Shown here piece by piece: positions 1 through 7,879 of a stretch of 8,804 nt of DNA; the first letter of the stretch is position 1, and the number at the start of each line of letters is the position of its first letter. A program made the translations under genes and the position numbers. The stretch comes from Oscillospiraceae bacterium (GTDB lineage Bacteria; Bacillota; Clostridia; Oscillospirales; Ruminococcaceae). Under the pieces are notes generated by a model, which was not told the origin of the DNA, made no database searches, and saw nothing but the letters and a program-made list of their open reading frames with translations. The stretch covers positions 1 through 8,804 of the forward strand of contig JAHHTS010000094.1 in the NCBI GenBank assembly GCA_020024475.1, in the 5' to 3' direction.

Positions 1-9
1 GGATATATT

Positions 10-18
10 TGTTACAAT
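10..18 (+). promoter_or_regulatory. Candidate extended -10 promoter element for the cas operon
   Basis: The sequence TGTTACAAT fits an extended -10 element (TGn followed by a TATAAT-like hexamer with one mismatch). It would start transcription near base 25 and give a short leader of about 35 bases before cas3. Any -35 box would lie before the window, so it cannot be seen. In DNA this AT-rich, such matches arise by chance, and the real promoter may be further upstream. Confidence 0.3.
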
Positions 19-46
19 ATTAAAAAAGAATAAATTTTATATGTTG

Positions 47-52
47 TGGAGG
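47..52 (+). promoter_or_regulatory. Ribosome binding site of cas3 (decides the start)
   Basis: TGGAGG lies 8 bases before ATG at 61. An in-frame GTG at 46 overlaps this site and would add five residues, but it has no ribosome binding site of its own at a workable distance. The ATG at 61 is therefore the better start. Confidence 0.75.
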
Positions 53-60
53 AAAAATCC

Positions 61-2400
61 ATGTATATAGCTAGATATTATGAACAAAAAGTTCAGACAT
101 TATATGAGCATTTATATAATGTTGCAGGTATTTGTAAAGAATATGGAAAAAACATAGGTTTATATTATACAGCAATGCTAGCAGGTATATTACATGATAT
201 GGGAAAATATTCTGAAGATTTTCAAAATTATATTAAGAAAGCCAAAAATAAAGAGACATATAGTGAAGAAAAAGTTGATCACGGAGTATATGGAGGCAAA
301 TATTTATTTGAGAAGTTTTCAGATGCAAAAGGGCCTAAACAAATTTCAAGAGATATAATTTGTGAGGTGATAACATATCATCATGGTGGCTTACCTGACA
401 ATGTAAACTATAATGATAAAAACCCGATGATTGAGAGATTCAAAAAAATATCAGACGAACAAATGAAAGAAGTTTGTGATAGGTATTTTTATGAGAATAA
501 ATGTGTAGATATAAATTATATATTTGAAAAAAGCAGTAAAGAGATAGACAAAATATATTTCAAAATGAATGAAAGATCATTTGAAATAGGATTAGTAATT
601 AAAACTTTATATAGTATTTTAGTTGATGCAGATAGACTTGACAGTTATCTTTTTACATTAGAAGATAAACCTGATATAGAATTTGACAGTGAAAAAATAT
701 TTGATAAATACGCAAAAGTTTTTGAAGATAAAATTTTAAATTTATCACAAAGTGAATGTTTGTGCGAAAGAACAAAGGAACTTAATAAATACCGAAATTT
801 AATTTCTCAAAAATGCAAAGATTTTTCAAAAGCGCCTACAGGAATTTATACTCTTACAGTACCAACCGGAGGAGGTAAAACATTTGCGTCTTTGAGATTT
901 GCTTTGAATCATGGCAAAAAGAGAATTTTCTATATAATGCCTTACACAACTATTGTGGAGCAGAATGCTCAGGCGGTTAGAGAAATATTAGATTGCGAAG
1001 ATGATGTTTTAGAATACCATTCAAATATAGTTGAGTCGAAAAAGATAGGTGATTATGAACTAATATCAGAAAGGTTTGATTATCCAATTGTGTTTACGAC
1101 TATGGTTCAATTTTTGAATTCTTTTTTTGCAAAAGGAAATAGCAATATAAGAAGACTTCATAATTTTGATAATTCGGTAATCATTTTTGATGAGATACAA
1201 ACTTTACCAATAAAATGTATGAGTATTTTTTATAAGACATTAGTTTATCTAAAAAATGTAATGAATACAACGAGTATCCTTTGTACAGCAACCCAACCAG
1301 ATTTTAGCTTTATACAAGAGAGACTTAATATAACACTTGATGGTGAAATAATTGATAGTGTGGATTATATTTATCAAAATTTAGAACGAATGAATGTTTT
1401 AGATAAAACACAGGAAAAGATGACTTGTGAAGATTTGTCAAATTTTGCAGTTGATATAAAAGAAAATATTTCTTCATTGCTTATAGTTATGAATACAGTT
1501 TCCTCAGCAAATAAGGTGTATGATTTTATAAAAGAAAAAATAGATTCTAAAACAGAGATTATTCTTTTGACATCTCGATTGTGCCCGGCGCATAGAAAAG
1601 TAATTATTGAGGAAATAAAGAAAAAGTTGAAACAAGGAGAAAATATTATATGTGTTTCAACACAGCTTATAGAGGCAGGGGTAGATATAAGTTTTTCTTC
1701 TGTTATTAGAAGTTTAAGCGGACTTGATTCCATCGCTCAGGCTGCAGGCAGAGGAAATCGAAATGCAGAAAATGAAAAAGGTAATGTTTATATAGTAAAT
1801 GTTATTGAAGAAAATATTTCAATGTTAAAGGAAATAGAGATAGGTCAAAATCATACACAGGATTTATTGTGGTACTTCAGCAAGAATTCTAAAAAATATG
1901 ATAATAGTTTGTTATCGCCTAAATCTATAAAGAGTTATTATGAATTTTATTTTTCTGATAATGAAATAAACAAAAATATGGATTATATAATTGATGATAG
2001 TGAAAAAACAATTTTAAATCTTTTGAAAAATAACAAAGCACGAATAAGTAATTATAGTGGCATATATCCACTATGCTTTATGCAACAATTTGTAAAAGCT
2101 GCAGATTATTTTCAAGTTATAGACAGTCTTACTCATTCTGTTATAGTTGAATGGGATGAGCAGTCAAAAAAGCATATAGGAATACTTTTAAGCAATGAAA
2201 ATTTGTCAGAAAAAAATAAAGCATTGAAAGAGCTTCAACGCAGTACTGTAAATATATATGACAATTTATATAAAAAATTATTAGAAGAAAACGCATTTAT
2301 TCCTTGCGAAAATGAAAATATAAATATATTGAAACAAAAATATTACAATAAAGAAAGAGGTATAACATTAGAAGGAAAAAACAAATTAGAAATGTATTAA
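61..2400 (+). CDS. cas3: CRISPR-associated nuclease-helicase Cas3, type I-C
   Basis: Cas3 is the effector of type I systems. Once Cascade has opened the target, it unwinds DNA in an ATP-dependent way and its HD domain cuts the displaced single strand. The protein is 779 residues from ATG 61, a normal length for a fused HD-helicase Cas3. The N-terminal HD nuclease shows His17, His45-Asp46 (ILHDMGK), Asp73-His74 and His107-His108, which fit the metal-binding set. The superfamily 2 helicase follows: Walker A PTGGGKT at 268-274, Walker B DEIQ at 377-380 (Gln in place of the more usual His), motif III TAT at 409-411, and motif VI QAAGRGNR at 560-567 preceded by STQLIEAGVDIS (motif V). An alternative GTG start at 46 is disfavoured because it overlaps the ribosome binding site. 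It is the first gene of the operon, and cas5c begins 12 bases after its stop. All key residues are present, so it is probably active. Confidence 0.97.
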   Translation: MYIARYYEQKVQTLYEHLYNVAGICKEYGKNIGLYYTAMLAGILHDMGKYSEDFQNYIKKAKNKETYSEEKVDHGVYGGKYLFEKFSDAKGPKQISRDIICEVITYHHGGLPDNVNYNDKNPMIERFKKISDEQMKEVCDRYFYENKCVDINYIFEKSSKEIDKIYFKMNERSFEIGLVIKTLYSILVDADRLDSYLFTLEDKPDIEFDSEKIFDKYAKVFEDKILNLSQSECLCERTKELNKYRNLISQKCKDFSKAPTGIYTLTVPTGGGKTFASLRFALNHGKKRIFYIMPYTTIVEQNAQAVREILDCEDDVLEYHSNIVESKKIGDYELISERFDYPIVFTTMVQFLNSFFAKGNSNIRRLHNFDNSVIIFDEIQTLPIKCMSIFYKTLVYLKNVMNTTSILCTATQPDFSFIQERLNITLDGEIIDSVDYIYQNLERMNVLDKTQEKMTCEDLSNFAVDIKENISSLLIVMNTVSSANKVYDFIKEKIDSKTEIILLTSRLCPAHRKVIIEEIKKKLKQGENIICVSTQLIEAGVDISFSSVIRSLSGLDSIAQAAGRGNRNAENEKGNVYIVNVIEENISMLKEIEIGQNHTQDLLWYFSKNSKKYDNSLLSPKSIKSYYEFYFSDNEINKNMDYIIDDSEKTILNLLKNNKARISNYSGIYPLCFMQQFVKAADYFQVIDSLTHSVIVEWDEQSKKHIGILLSNENLSEKNKALKELQRSTVNIYDNLYKKLLEENAFIPCENENINILKQKYYNKERGITLEGKNKLEMY

Positions 2401-2404
2401 GGAG
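2399..2404 (+). promoter_or_regulatory. Ribosome binding site of cas5c (decides the start)
   Basis: AAGGAG overlaps the cas3 stop codon and lies 8 bases before ATG 2413. The in-frame GTG 2404 and ATG 2407 fall on or within 2 bases of this site and are poor starts. Starting at 2413 also puts the Cas5c catalytic residues at the numbers reported for the Bacillus halodurans enzyme. Confidence 0.75.
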
Positions 2405-2412
2405 TGATGAGA

Positions 2413-3159
2413 ATGAAGAATGAAATAAATTTCAAAGTAAGTGGAAGGTATGGCCTTTTTACAGACCCACTTACAAAGATAGGTGGAGAGAAAAGTACAT
2501 TAATGATTCCAACATATCAAGCGTTAAAAGGAATTTGTGAGTCTATATATTGGAAACCATCTATTATTTGGTATGTAGATGAAGTTTGTGTTATAAATCA
2601 AATAAAAACAGAAAGAAAAGGAATAAGACCAATCAAATATGGTGGAGGAAACGATTTAGCTTATTATACATATATAAAGGATCCCGAATATATTGTTAAG
2701 GCACATTTTGAGTTTAATCAAAATAGAAAGGATTTGCAAAATGATTTTAATCAAAATAAGCATTATTTTATAGCAAAAAGAGCCCTTGAAAAGGGAGGTA
2801 GAAGAGATATTTTTATAGGTACAAGAGAGTGCCAAGGATATGTTGAACCGTGTGAATTTACGAATAAAACAAGTTACTATAATCGAAAAGATAAAAATGG
2901 TGAAAAGTTAGTAACACAGTTCGGTTTGCAGTACCACTCTTTAAGTTACCCAGATGAAAATGGAGAAGGACTTTTAAAATGTAAATTTTGGAATCCGGTT
3001 ATGGTTGATGGGGTTATTGCTTTCAAAAGGCCAAATGAGTGCGAGATTGAAAGAATAATTAGGAAAATGGAAGTGAAAGAATTTGGAAATGGTAATTTTA
3101 CTTTTGTAGAAAATGAAGAGATTCTAAAAGATTATAGAGAAGGAGGTGTAATTGTTTGA
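2413..3159 (+). CDS. cas5c: Cas5c (Cas5d/Csd5-type) pre-crRNA endonuclease and Cascade subunit
   Basis: In type I-C, Cas5 replaces the missing Cas6. It cuts the long CRISPR transcript within each repeat and then stays on the 5' tag as part of Cascade. The protein is 248 residues from ATG 2413. It opens with the Cas5 RAMP fold signature (FKVSGRYGLFTDPLTKIGGEK, split here across residues 7-27), followed by the Pro/Tyr-rich segment that contains Tyr46. Tyr46, Lys116 and His117 (in NKHYF) are all present. These are the three residues reported as catalytic in Bacillus halodurans Cas5d, at the same positions. A glycine-rich stretch (KYGGGNDLAYY) lies at 75-85. The last base of its stop codon region overlaps the TTG start of cas8c, which implies coupled translation. 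No Cas6 gene is present in the window, as expected for this subtype. Confidence 0.96.
   Translation: MKNEINFKVSGRYGLFTDPLTKIGGEKSTLMIPTYQALKGICESIYWKPSIIWYVDEVCVINQIKTERKGIRPIKYGGGNDLAYYTYIKDPEYIVKAHFEFNQNRKDLQNDFNQNKHYFIAKRALEKGGRRDIFIGTRECQGYVEPCEFTNKTSYYNRKDKNGEKLVTQFGLQYHSLSYPDENGEGLLKCKFWNPVMVDGVIAFKRPNECEIERIIRKMEVKEFGNGNFTFVENEEILKDYREGGVIV
3141..3148 (+). promoter_or_regulatory. Ribosome binding site of cas8c, supporting a TTG start
   Basis: AGGAGGTG is a nearly ideal ribosome binding site inside the end of cas5c, 7 bases before TTG 3156. The next in-frame Met is 27 codons further in, past conserved family sequence. TTG is therefore the likely start codon. Confidence 0.8.
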
Positions 3160-5033
3160 GTTGGATAAGTTTACTTTATAAAACCTATAACAATTTGGAA
3201 AAAGCTAATATAACTGCTAAAAATGAACTTTTACCTATGGCTCATTCAACACAAAAGGCTCATGTAGAAATCACAATAGATGCAGAGGGAAATTTTATAA
3301 GAGCTGGTTTTGTGAAGGATACAGATGGAAAAAATAAAAGTTTATCGCAAACTATTATACCGGTTACCGAAAAATCGTCAGGTAGAAGTAGTGGCATAGC
3401 ACCACATCCACTGTGTGATAAACTAAAGTACCTAGCTTTAGATTACGAGAGTTATACAGGGGAAAACAACGACGAATTTTTTAAAGAATACTTAAATAAT
3501 TTGCGTAAATGGAGTAATTCTGAGTATTCTACTTTAAAAGTTGAGGCGATTTATGAATACATATCAAAAGGAACTTTAATTAAAGACTTAATTGATAATG
3601 AGATATTTTCTATTGATGAAAAAGGAATGCTAACCGAAAAATGGGAAAAAACTCAAGAAAAACTTACTGAAGGTAAGCAAAAAGATGCGTTTATAAGGTT
3701 TAGAGTTCTAGATGGAAGTAGCGTCCCGGCAGTTTGGCAAGATGAAATATTACAGAAAAAATATATAAATTATTATATGTCTACCATTGAGAATAAAGGT
3801 CTTTGTTATGTAACTGGAGAAATAAAAAACTTATCTGTAAATCATCCTTCAAAAATTAGAAATTCAGGAGACAAAGCAAAACTTATTTCATCAAATGATT
3901 TATCTGGATTTACATATAGAGGAAGATTTAAGAATGATACCGAGGCTGTGCAAATTAGTTATGAAGTATCACAAAAAGCCCATAATGCGTTAAAATTTCT
4001 TATTTCTAATCAAGGACAAGTTATAGGAGACAAAGTGTTTTTGCTTTGGGGCACAAAAAACGAAGATTTGCCAAAGTTAAATAGCGATAGTTATGATTTT
4101 TGTAATGACAATGAAGATTTGAGCGAGTACGCAGATATTAAATCAGAACTTGCTAAAAAGTTTAAAAATAAGATTTTAGGTTATAAGGCTCAAATTGATA
4201 TAAACACAGAAGTCGCAATAATAGGGCTAGATGCAGCAACTACAGGAAGAATGTCGATAATTTATTTCAGAGAATACAAAGGCGAATCTGCAAATGACTT
4301 GATAGATAGAATAGAAAAATGGCATAAAACCTCATCTTGGTATATTCATAAAAATAAAGATGTTATGTTTTACGGAGCACCGTCACCAAAAGATATTGCA
4401 TTGTGTGCATTTGGTATAGAAAAAGGCAACTTCATAGAAGCAGATAAAAAAATTCTTCAAAATGCTGTGGAACGAATAATGCCTTGCATAACTGACGGGG
4501 CAAAAATACCAAGAGATATTGTTAATGCTTTAGTAAAAAAATGCTATTGCCCTGAAAAATATTCAATGAAATATAATTGGAACAAGGTATTGGAAGTAAC
4601 ATGTGCAATGTATAAAAAATATTTATATGATTACAAAGGAGAAGAAGTGGTAATGTCAACTGATAAAAATAATAATTTAGCATATAACTGTGGAAGACTT
4701 TTAGCAGTAGCTGATGAAATAGAGAGATATGCACTAAAAAGTAAAGATTCATCACGCACTACAAATGCTATGAGATATTTTAATAGTTTTTCTCATAATC
4801 CATGTAAAGTATGGGGAGTTATAACAAGAAAACTTGCAACATATATAGATATGCTTGGAAAAAGTGGTGATTATTTGCAAAATCTTCTTTCTCAAATTTC
4901 AAAAGAAATAGATTCTGATGAATTCCAAAATGTTAGAAATCTAGATGGAAGAATGGCACTTGGCTTTTATACACAGAAAAAAGAAATTTTAGATAGAATA
5001 ATTGAAATAAAAAATAACAAGGAGACAAAATAA
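3156..5033 (+). CDS. cas8c: Cas8c (Csd1), large subunit of the type I-C Cascade
   Basis: Cas8c is the large subunit that reads the PAM and helps open the target duplex, then positions Cas3. The protein is 625 residues from a TTG start that overlaps the cas5c stop (TTGA). The family pattern is clear: MSW-x-LLY at the N-terminus, PMAHSTQKAHVEITID at 27-41, CYVTGE at 217-222, the block HPSKIRNSGD at 230-239 running to GFTYRGRF at 251-258, SQKAHNALKFLI at 272-283, and FYGAPSPKDIA at 405-415. The C-terminal 126 residues from Met500 are largely helical in character and also match the small subunit Cas11c, which has its own internal start (separate entry). The length is normal for the family (about 570-640) and there is no break. 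cas7c starts one base after its stop. Confidence 0.96.
   Translation: MSWISLLYKTYNNLEKANITAKNELLPMAHSTQKAHVEITIDAEGNFIRAGFVKDTDGKNKSLSQTIIPVTEKSSGRSSGIAPHPLCDKLKYLALDYESYTGENNDEFFKEYLNNLRKWSNSEYSTLKVEAIYEYISKGTLIKDLIDNEIFSIDEKGMLTEKWEKTQEKLTEGKQKDAFIRFRVLDGSSVPAVWQDEILQKKYINYYMSTIENKGLCYVTGEIKNLSVNHPSKIRNSGDKAKLISSNDLSGFTYRGRFKNDTEAVQISYEVSQKAHNALKFLISNQGQVIGDKVFLLWGTKNEDLPKLNSDSYDFCNDNEDLSEYADIKSELAKKFKNKILGYKAQIDINTEVAIIGLDAATTGRMSIIYFREYKGESANDLIDRIEKWHKTSSWYIHKNKDVMFYGAPSPKDIALCAFGIEKGNFIEADKKILQNAVERIMPCITDGAKIPRDIVNALVKKCYCPEKYSMKYNWNKVLEVTCAMYKKYLYDYKGEEVVMSTDKNNNLAYNCGRLLAVADEIERYALKSKDSSRTTNAMRYFNSFSHNPCKVWGVITRKLATYIDMLGKSGDYLQNLLSQISKEIDSDEFQNVRNLDGRMALGFYTQKKEILDRIIEIKNNKETK
4635..4641 (+). 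promoter_or_regulatory. Internal ribosome binding site for Cas11c inside cas8c
   Basis: AAAGGAG sits within the cas8c reading frame, 11 bases before the in-frame ATG 4653 and 5 bases before the in-frame GTG 4647. A strong site placed just before the family-conserved internal Met is good evidence for a second translation start. Confidence 0.75.
4653..5033 (+). CDS. cas11c: Cas11c, small Cascade subunit from an internal start within cas8c
   Basis: In type I-C, the small subunit that lines the belly of Cascade is not a separate gene. It is known to be made by independent translation of the 3' end of cas8c. Here the in-frame ATG 4653 (Met500 of Cas8c) would give 126 residues ending at the same stop codon. 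The start MSTDKNNNLAYNCGRLLAV corresponds to the conserved MS-x-D...AY-x-x-GRLLAV segment where this product begins in other I-C systems. A strong ribosome binding site (AAAGGAG) lies upstream, with spacing slightly long for ATG 4653 and ideal for GTG 4647, which would add two residues. The role is established for the family. The exact start here is inferred. Confidence 0.78.
   Translation: MSTDKNNNLAYNCGRLLAVADEIERYALKSKDSSRTTNAMRYFNSFSHNPCKVWGVITRKLATYIDMLGKSGDYLQNLLSQISKEIDSDEFQNVRNLDGRMALGFYTQKKEILDRIIEIKNNKETK
5019..5024 (+). promoter_or_regulatory. Ribosome binding site of cas7c
   Basis: AAGGAG lies in the last codons of cas8c, 10 bases before ATG 5035. Strong independent initiation is expected, in keeping with the need for several Cas7 copies per complex. 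Confidence 0.7.
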
Positions 5034-5034
5034 A

Positions 5035-5895
5035 ATGAGTACATTACAGAACAAAATTGATTTTGAAGCTATTATTGAAGTAAAAAACGCAAATCCTAAT
5101 GGAGACCCTTTAAATGGCAATATGCCAAGAACCACATATGATGGCTTTGGTGAAATGTCAGATGTTTGTATAAAAAGAAAAATAAGAAATAGACTTATCG
5201 ACATGGGCGAAAATGTTTTTGTTCAGTCTGATGATAAAAATGTAGACGGTTTTAAAAGTTTACACGATAGGGCAGAAGGTAATGAGAACTTCAAAAAAGA
5301 ATTGTCTAACAGGAAAAAAGCAAACAGTGAAATTGCCACAAAAATAGCTTGTGAAGAATGGATTGATGTAAGAAGTTTCGGGCAAGTTTTTGCATTTAAA
5401 AATTCTGACATTTCTTTAGGAGTTAGAGGCCCTGTTTCAGTACAATCAGCATTTAGTGTAGATCCAGTAGATATTACAAGTTTACAAATAACAAAGAGTG
5501 TTAATAGCGAGTCTAAAGAGGGAAAAGCGTCTGATACTATGGGCTCTAAACATAGAGTTGATTTTGGCGTATATCTTCTAAAAGGAAGTATAAATGTACA
5601 GTTAGCTGAAAAAACAGGTTTTTCAGAAGAAGATGCAGAAAAAATTAAAGAATCTTTAAGAACATTGTTTGTAAATGATTCATCTAGTGCTAGACCTGAT
5701 GGAACAATGCAAATTGTAAAGTTGTTTTGGTGGAAACATAATTGTAAAATTGGACAATATTCAGCCAAAAAAGTGCATGATAGTGTAAAAGTTGTGTTAA
5801 AAGATGATGTTGATGCACCAAAATCGATTGATGACTATAATATTTCATATAATGAACTTGATGGATTAAAATTGACTGTTTATGATGGATTATAA
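5035..5895 (+). CDS. cas7c: Cas7c (Csd2), backbone subunit of the type I-C Cascade
   Basis: Cas7c is the RAMP-fold protein that polymerises along the crRNA spacer to form the Cascade backbone, with about seven copies per complex in characterised I-C systems. The protein is 286 residues, typical for Csd2. The family signatures are NPNGDP (20-25) with NMPRT (29-33), SDVCIKRKIRN (42-52), WIDVRSFGQVFAF (109-121), a GVRGPVSVQSAFS stretch, and TMGSKHRVDFGVY (168-180). The start ATG 5035 follows the cas8c stop by one base and has a good AAGGAG site. The last 14 bases overlap the start of cas4 in another frame, so the boundary between interference and adaptation modules is translationally coupled. 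Confidence 0.97.
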   Translation: MSTLQNKIDFEAIIEVKNANPNGDPLNGNMPRTTYDGFGEMSDVCIKRKIRNRLIDMGENVFVQSDDKNVDGFKSLHDRAEGNENFKKELSNRKKANSEIATKIACEEWIDVRSFGQVFAFKNSDISLGVRGPVSVQSAFSVDPVDITSLQITKSVNSESKEGKASDTMGSKHRVDFGVYLLKGSINVQLAEKTGFSEEDAEKIKESLRTLFVNDSSSARPDGTMQIVKLFWWKHNCKIGQYSAKKVHDSVKVVLKDDVDAPKSIDDYNISYNELDGLKLTVYDGL

Positions 5896-6547
5896 AGAAG
5901 AAGATTTCTTGCTTTTATCAGGAATTCAGCATTATAAATTTTGTAAAAGGCAATGGGCGATTATTCATATCGAACAGCAATGGAATGAAAATTATTTAAC
6001 TGCATCGGGAAGACTGATTCATGAAAATGTTCATAATCATGAATTTGTAGAGAAAAGAAAAAATAGGCTTATTTCAAGAGCAATGCCAATATATTCACAT
6101 AGTTTAGGTGTTAGTGGAGAATGCGATGCAGTTGAATTTATATTAGATGATTTTGGAATACCAGTAAAAGGAAGAAAAGGCAAATACATAATTTATCCAG
6201 TTGAATATAAAAGGGGAAAACCTAAAGACAGTGATGAGGATATAAGCCAACTTGTTGCTCAAATCATTTGTCTTGAAGATATGTTTTGTACAACTATAAA
6301 TAGAGGAAGTTTGTATTATGATGCGATAAAGCGTAGAGTGGAAGTTGAAATAACAGATGTGATGAAAGATGATGTTAGAAAAACTTTTGATGATATGCAT
6401 AAACTGTATAATAATCACCATACGCCTAAAGTGAAAACTTCTTCAAAATGCAAAGCTTGTTCAGTAAAAGATATTTGTTTACCTGTTTTATGTGCAAAAC
6501 AATCAGCTTCCGAATATATAAAAAATATATTGAACGAAGGTGAGTAG
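5882..6547 (+). CDS. cas4: Cas4, RecB-like Fe-S nuclease of the adaptation module
   Basis: Cas4 trims prespacers and selects those with the right PAM before Cas1-Cas2 integrate them. The protein is 221 residues. A single N-terminal Cys21 (in HYKFCKRQW) and the C-terminal cluster Cys190-x2-Cys193-x5-Cys199 form the four ligands of the iron-sulfur cluster. RecB-nuclease residues are visible: GECD at 79-82 with Asp82, then VEYK at 107-110 with Glu108 and Lys110 (the ExK motif), and a downstream QLVAQ motif. The start is ATG 5882 or the adjacent ATG 5885. No ribosome binding site is visible, so translation probably depends on ribosomes ending cas7c, which it overlaps by 14 bases. Its end overlaps the start of cas1. 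Confidence 0.96.
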   Translation: MMDYKEEDFLLLSGIQHYKFCKRQWAIIHIEQQWNENYLTASGRLIHENVHNHEFVEKRKNRLISRAMPIYSHSLGVSGECDAVEFILDDFGIPVKGRKGKYIIYPVEYKRGKPKDSDEDISQLVAQIICLEDMFCTTINRGSLYYDAIKRRVEVEITDVMKDDVRKTFDDMHKLYNNHHTPKVKTSSKCKACSVKDICLPVLCAKQSASEYIKNILNEGE

Positions 6548-7580
6548 TATCAAAAAATTGTTAAATACACTATATATAAATACCCCCAATAGATATTTAT
6601 CTTTAGACGGTGAAACAGTTTGTATAAAAGAAGAAAACAAAATTATAGGAAGAATACCTTTACATAATCTGGAAGGTATAGTAACTTTTGGCTATACAGG
6701 AGTTAGCCCTTCTTTGATGCGGATATGTGCTGAAATGGGAATCTCGGTTGTATTTATGAATACTAATGGAAAATTTTTAGCAGAAGTAAGAGGTAATTAT
6801 CATGGCAATGTTCTTTTAAGAAAAGAGCAGTATAGAATATCTGATGACCAAGAAAGATCTCTATGTGTGGCAAAAAATTTTATCATTGGAAAAGTATATA
6901 ATAGTAGGGCTGTATTATCAAGAATGGTTAGAGATTATTCATTGCGAATAGAAACACAACCTTTTTTGGATAGTATAGAATATATAAAAAATACAGTTCC
7001 TCATATACTTAATTCTCAATCAACAGCAGAGCTGATTGGATGGGAGGAAAAGTGTGCAGTTGCCTATTTCAACTTATTTGATGATATGATTTTACAACAA
7101 AAAGACGATTTTTGTTTTGATGGTAGGAATCGTCGACCACCTATGGATAATGTAAATGCTTTATTATCATTTACATACAGTATTTTTTCTACAATGTGTG
7201 CTTCTGCGCTGGAGTCGGTAGGACTTGATCCGTATGTAGGATTTTTACATAAAGATAGGCCAGGAAGAATGTCTTTAGCGTTAGATTTAATGGAAGAGTT
7301 TAGGTCTGTTTTTTGTGATAGATTTGTTTTGAAATTGATAAATAAGAAAATTATTAAAAATGAACATTTTACAGTGAAAGAAAATGGAGCTGTTTTTTTA
7401 ACAGAAGAAGGAAGAAAAATATATTTTCAGCATTGGCAAGATCGAAAAGCGGATAAAATAAAGCACCCATTTTTATCTGAAACCATCGAATTAGGAACTC
7501 TACCATATGTACAGGCATTGCTTTTAGCCAGGTACATAAGAGGAGATATTGATGAATATCCTCCATTTTTTTGGAAATAG
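6540..7580 (+). CDS. cas1: Cas1, CRISPR integrase, type I-C
   Basis: Cas1 with Cas2 forms the integrase that inserts new spacers at the leader-repeat junction. The protein is 346 residues from GTG 6540. Catalytic residues are visible: Glu169 in the GWEEKCAVAYF helix, His237 in GFLHKDRPGR, and Asp249 with Glu252 in LALDLMEEFR at the place of the acidic metal ligands. The N-terminal pattern IKKLLNTLYINTPNRYLSLDG is typical for I-C Cas1. GTG 6540 overlaps cas4 by 8 bases and lacks a well-placed ribosome binding site. Family proteins usually begin about three residues later, at a position that is ATC here (6549), so the true start is uncertain. The rest of the gene is intact. Confidence 0.96.
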   Translation: MSSIKKLLNTLYINTPNRYLSLDGETVCIKEENKIIGRIPLHNLEGIVTFGYTGVSPSLMRICAEMGISVVFMNTNGKFLAEVRGNYHGNVLLRKEQYRISDDQERSLCVAKNFIIGKVYNSRAVLSRMVRDYSLRIETQPFLDSIEYIKNTVPHILNSQSTAELIGWEEKCAVAYFNLFDDMILQQKDDFCFDGRNRRPPMDNVNALLSFTYSIFSTMCASALESVGLDPYVGFLHKDRPGRMSLALDLMEEFRSVFCDRFVLKLINKKIIKNEHFTVKENGAVFLTEEGRKIYFQHWQDRKADKIKHPFLSETIELGTLPYVQALLLARYIRGDIDEYPPFFWK

Positions 7581-7583
7581 GAG
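7578..7583 (+). promoter_or_regulatory. Ribosome binding site of cas2 (decides the start)
   Basis: TAGGAG overlaps the cas1 stop and lies 5 bases before ATG 7589. An upstream in-frame TTG 7571 would add six residues before the usual family start but has no site of its own, so ATG 7589 is preferred. Confidence 0.7.
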
Positions 7584-7588
7584 TAATA

Positions 7589-7879
7589 ATGTTAGTCTTG
7601 ATAACTTATGATGTTAATACCGAAACTGCCGACGGTAAAGCACGACTTAGAAAAGTAGCAAAGATATGTACAAATTATGGAGTTAGAGTTCAAAATTCAG
7701 TTTTTGAATGTATAGTAGACTCTGTAAAAATATTAGAGATAAAAAGAAAGCTTAATAAAATAATAAATCAAGAGAAAGACAGTTTAAGATTTTATTATTT
7801 GGGTAACAACTATGACAAAAAGGTTGAACATATAGGCGCTAAAGAAACAATAAATGTAGAAAAACCTTTAATATTTTAA
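7589..7879 (+). CDS. cas2: Cas2, CRISPR integration complex subunit
   Basis: Cas2 is the dimer that bridges two Cas1 dimers and holds the prespacer during integration. From ATG 7589 it is 96 residues, the usual length for I-C Cas2. It shows the ferredoxin-like fold signature: first strand LVLITYDV with the conserved Asp8, then the RLRKVAKIC helix, VQNSVFECIVD (second and third strands), and the C-terminal LRFYYLGNN strand ending in VEHIGAKE. It begins 8 bases after the cas1 stop and is the last gene of the operon. The leader and array follow directly. All characteristic segments are present, and there is no truncation. Confidence 0.97.
   Translation: MLVLITYDVNTETADGKARLRKVAKICTNYGVRVQNSVFECIVDSVKILEIKRKLNKIINQEKDSLRFYYLGNNYDKKVEHIGAKETINVEKPLIF

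Noticed and set aside
1189..1200. DEIQ in Cas3 in place of DEVH or DEAH as a sign of lost helicase activity
   Set aside because: The acidic pair that binds magnesium is intact and the last residue varies in Cas3-type helicases. The other helicase motifs are complete.
1374..1733. A 119-residue open frame on the - strand opposite the cas3 helicase domain
   Set aside because: It is a shadow of cas3, with no ribosome binding site or domain signature.
5223..5768. A 181-residue open frame on the - strand opposite cas7c
   Set aside because: It lies fully within the well-supported cas7c gene, matches no family I recognise, and is explained as the antisense shadow of coding DNA.
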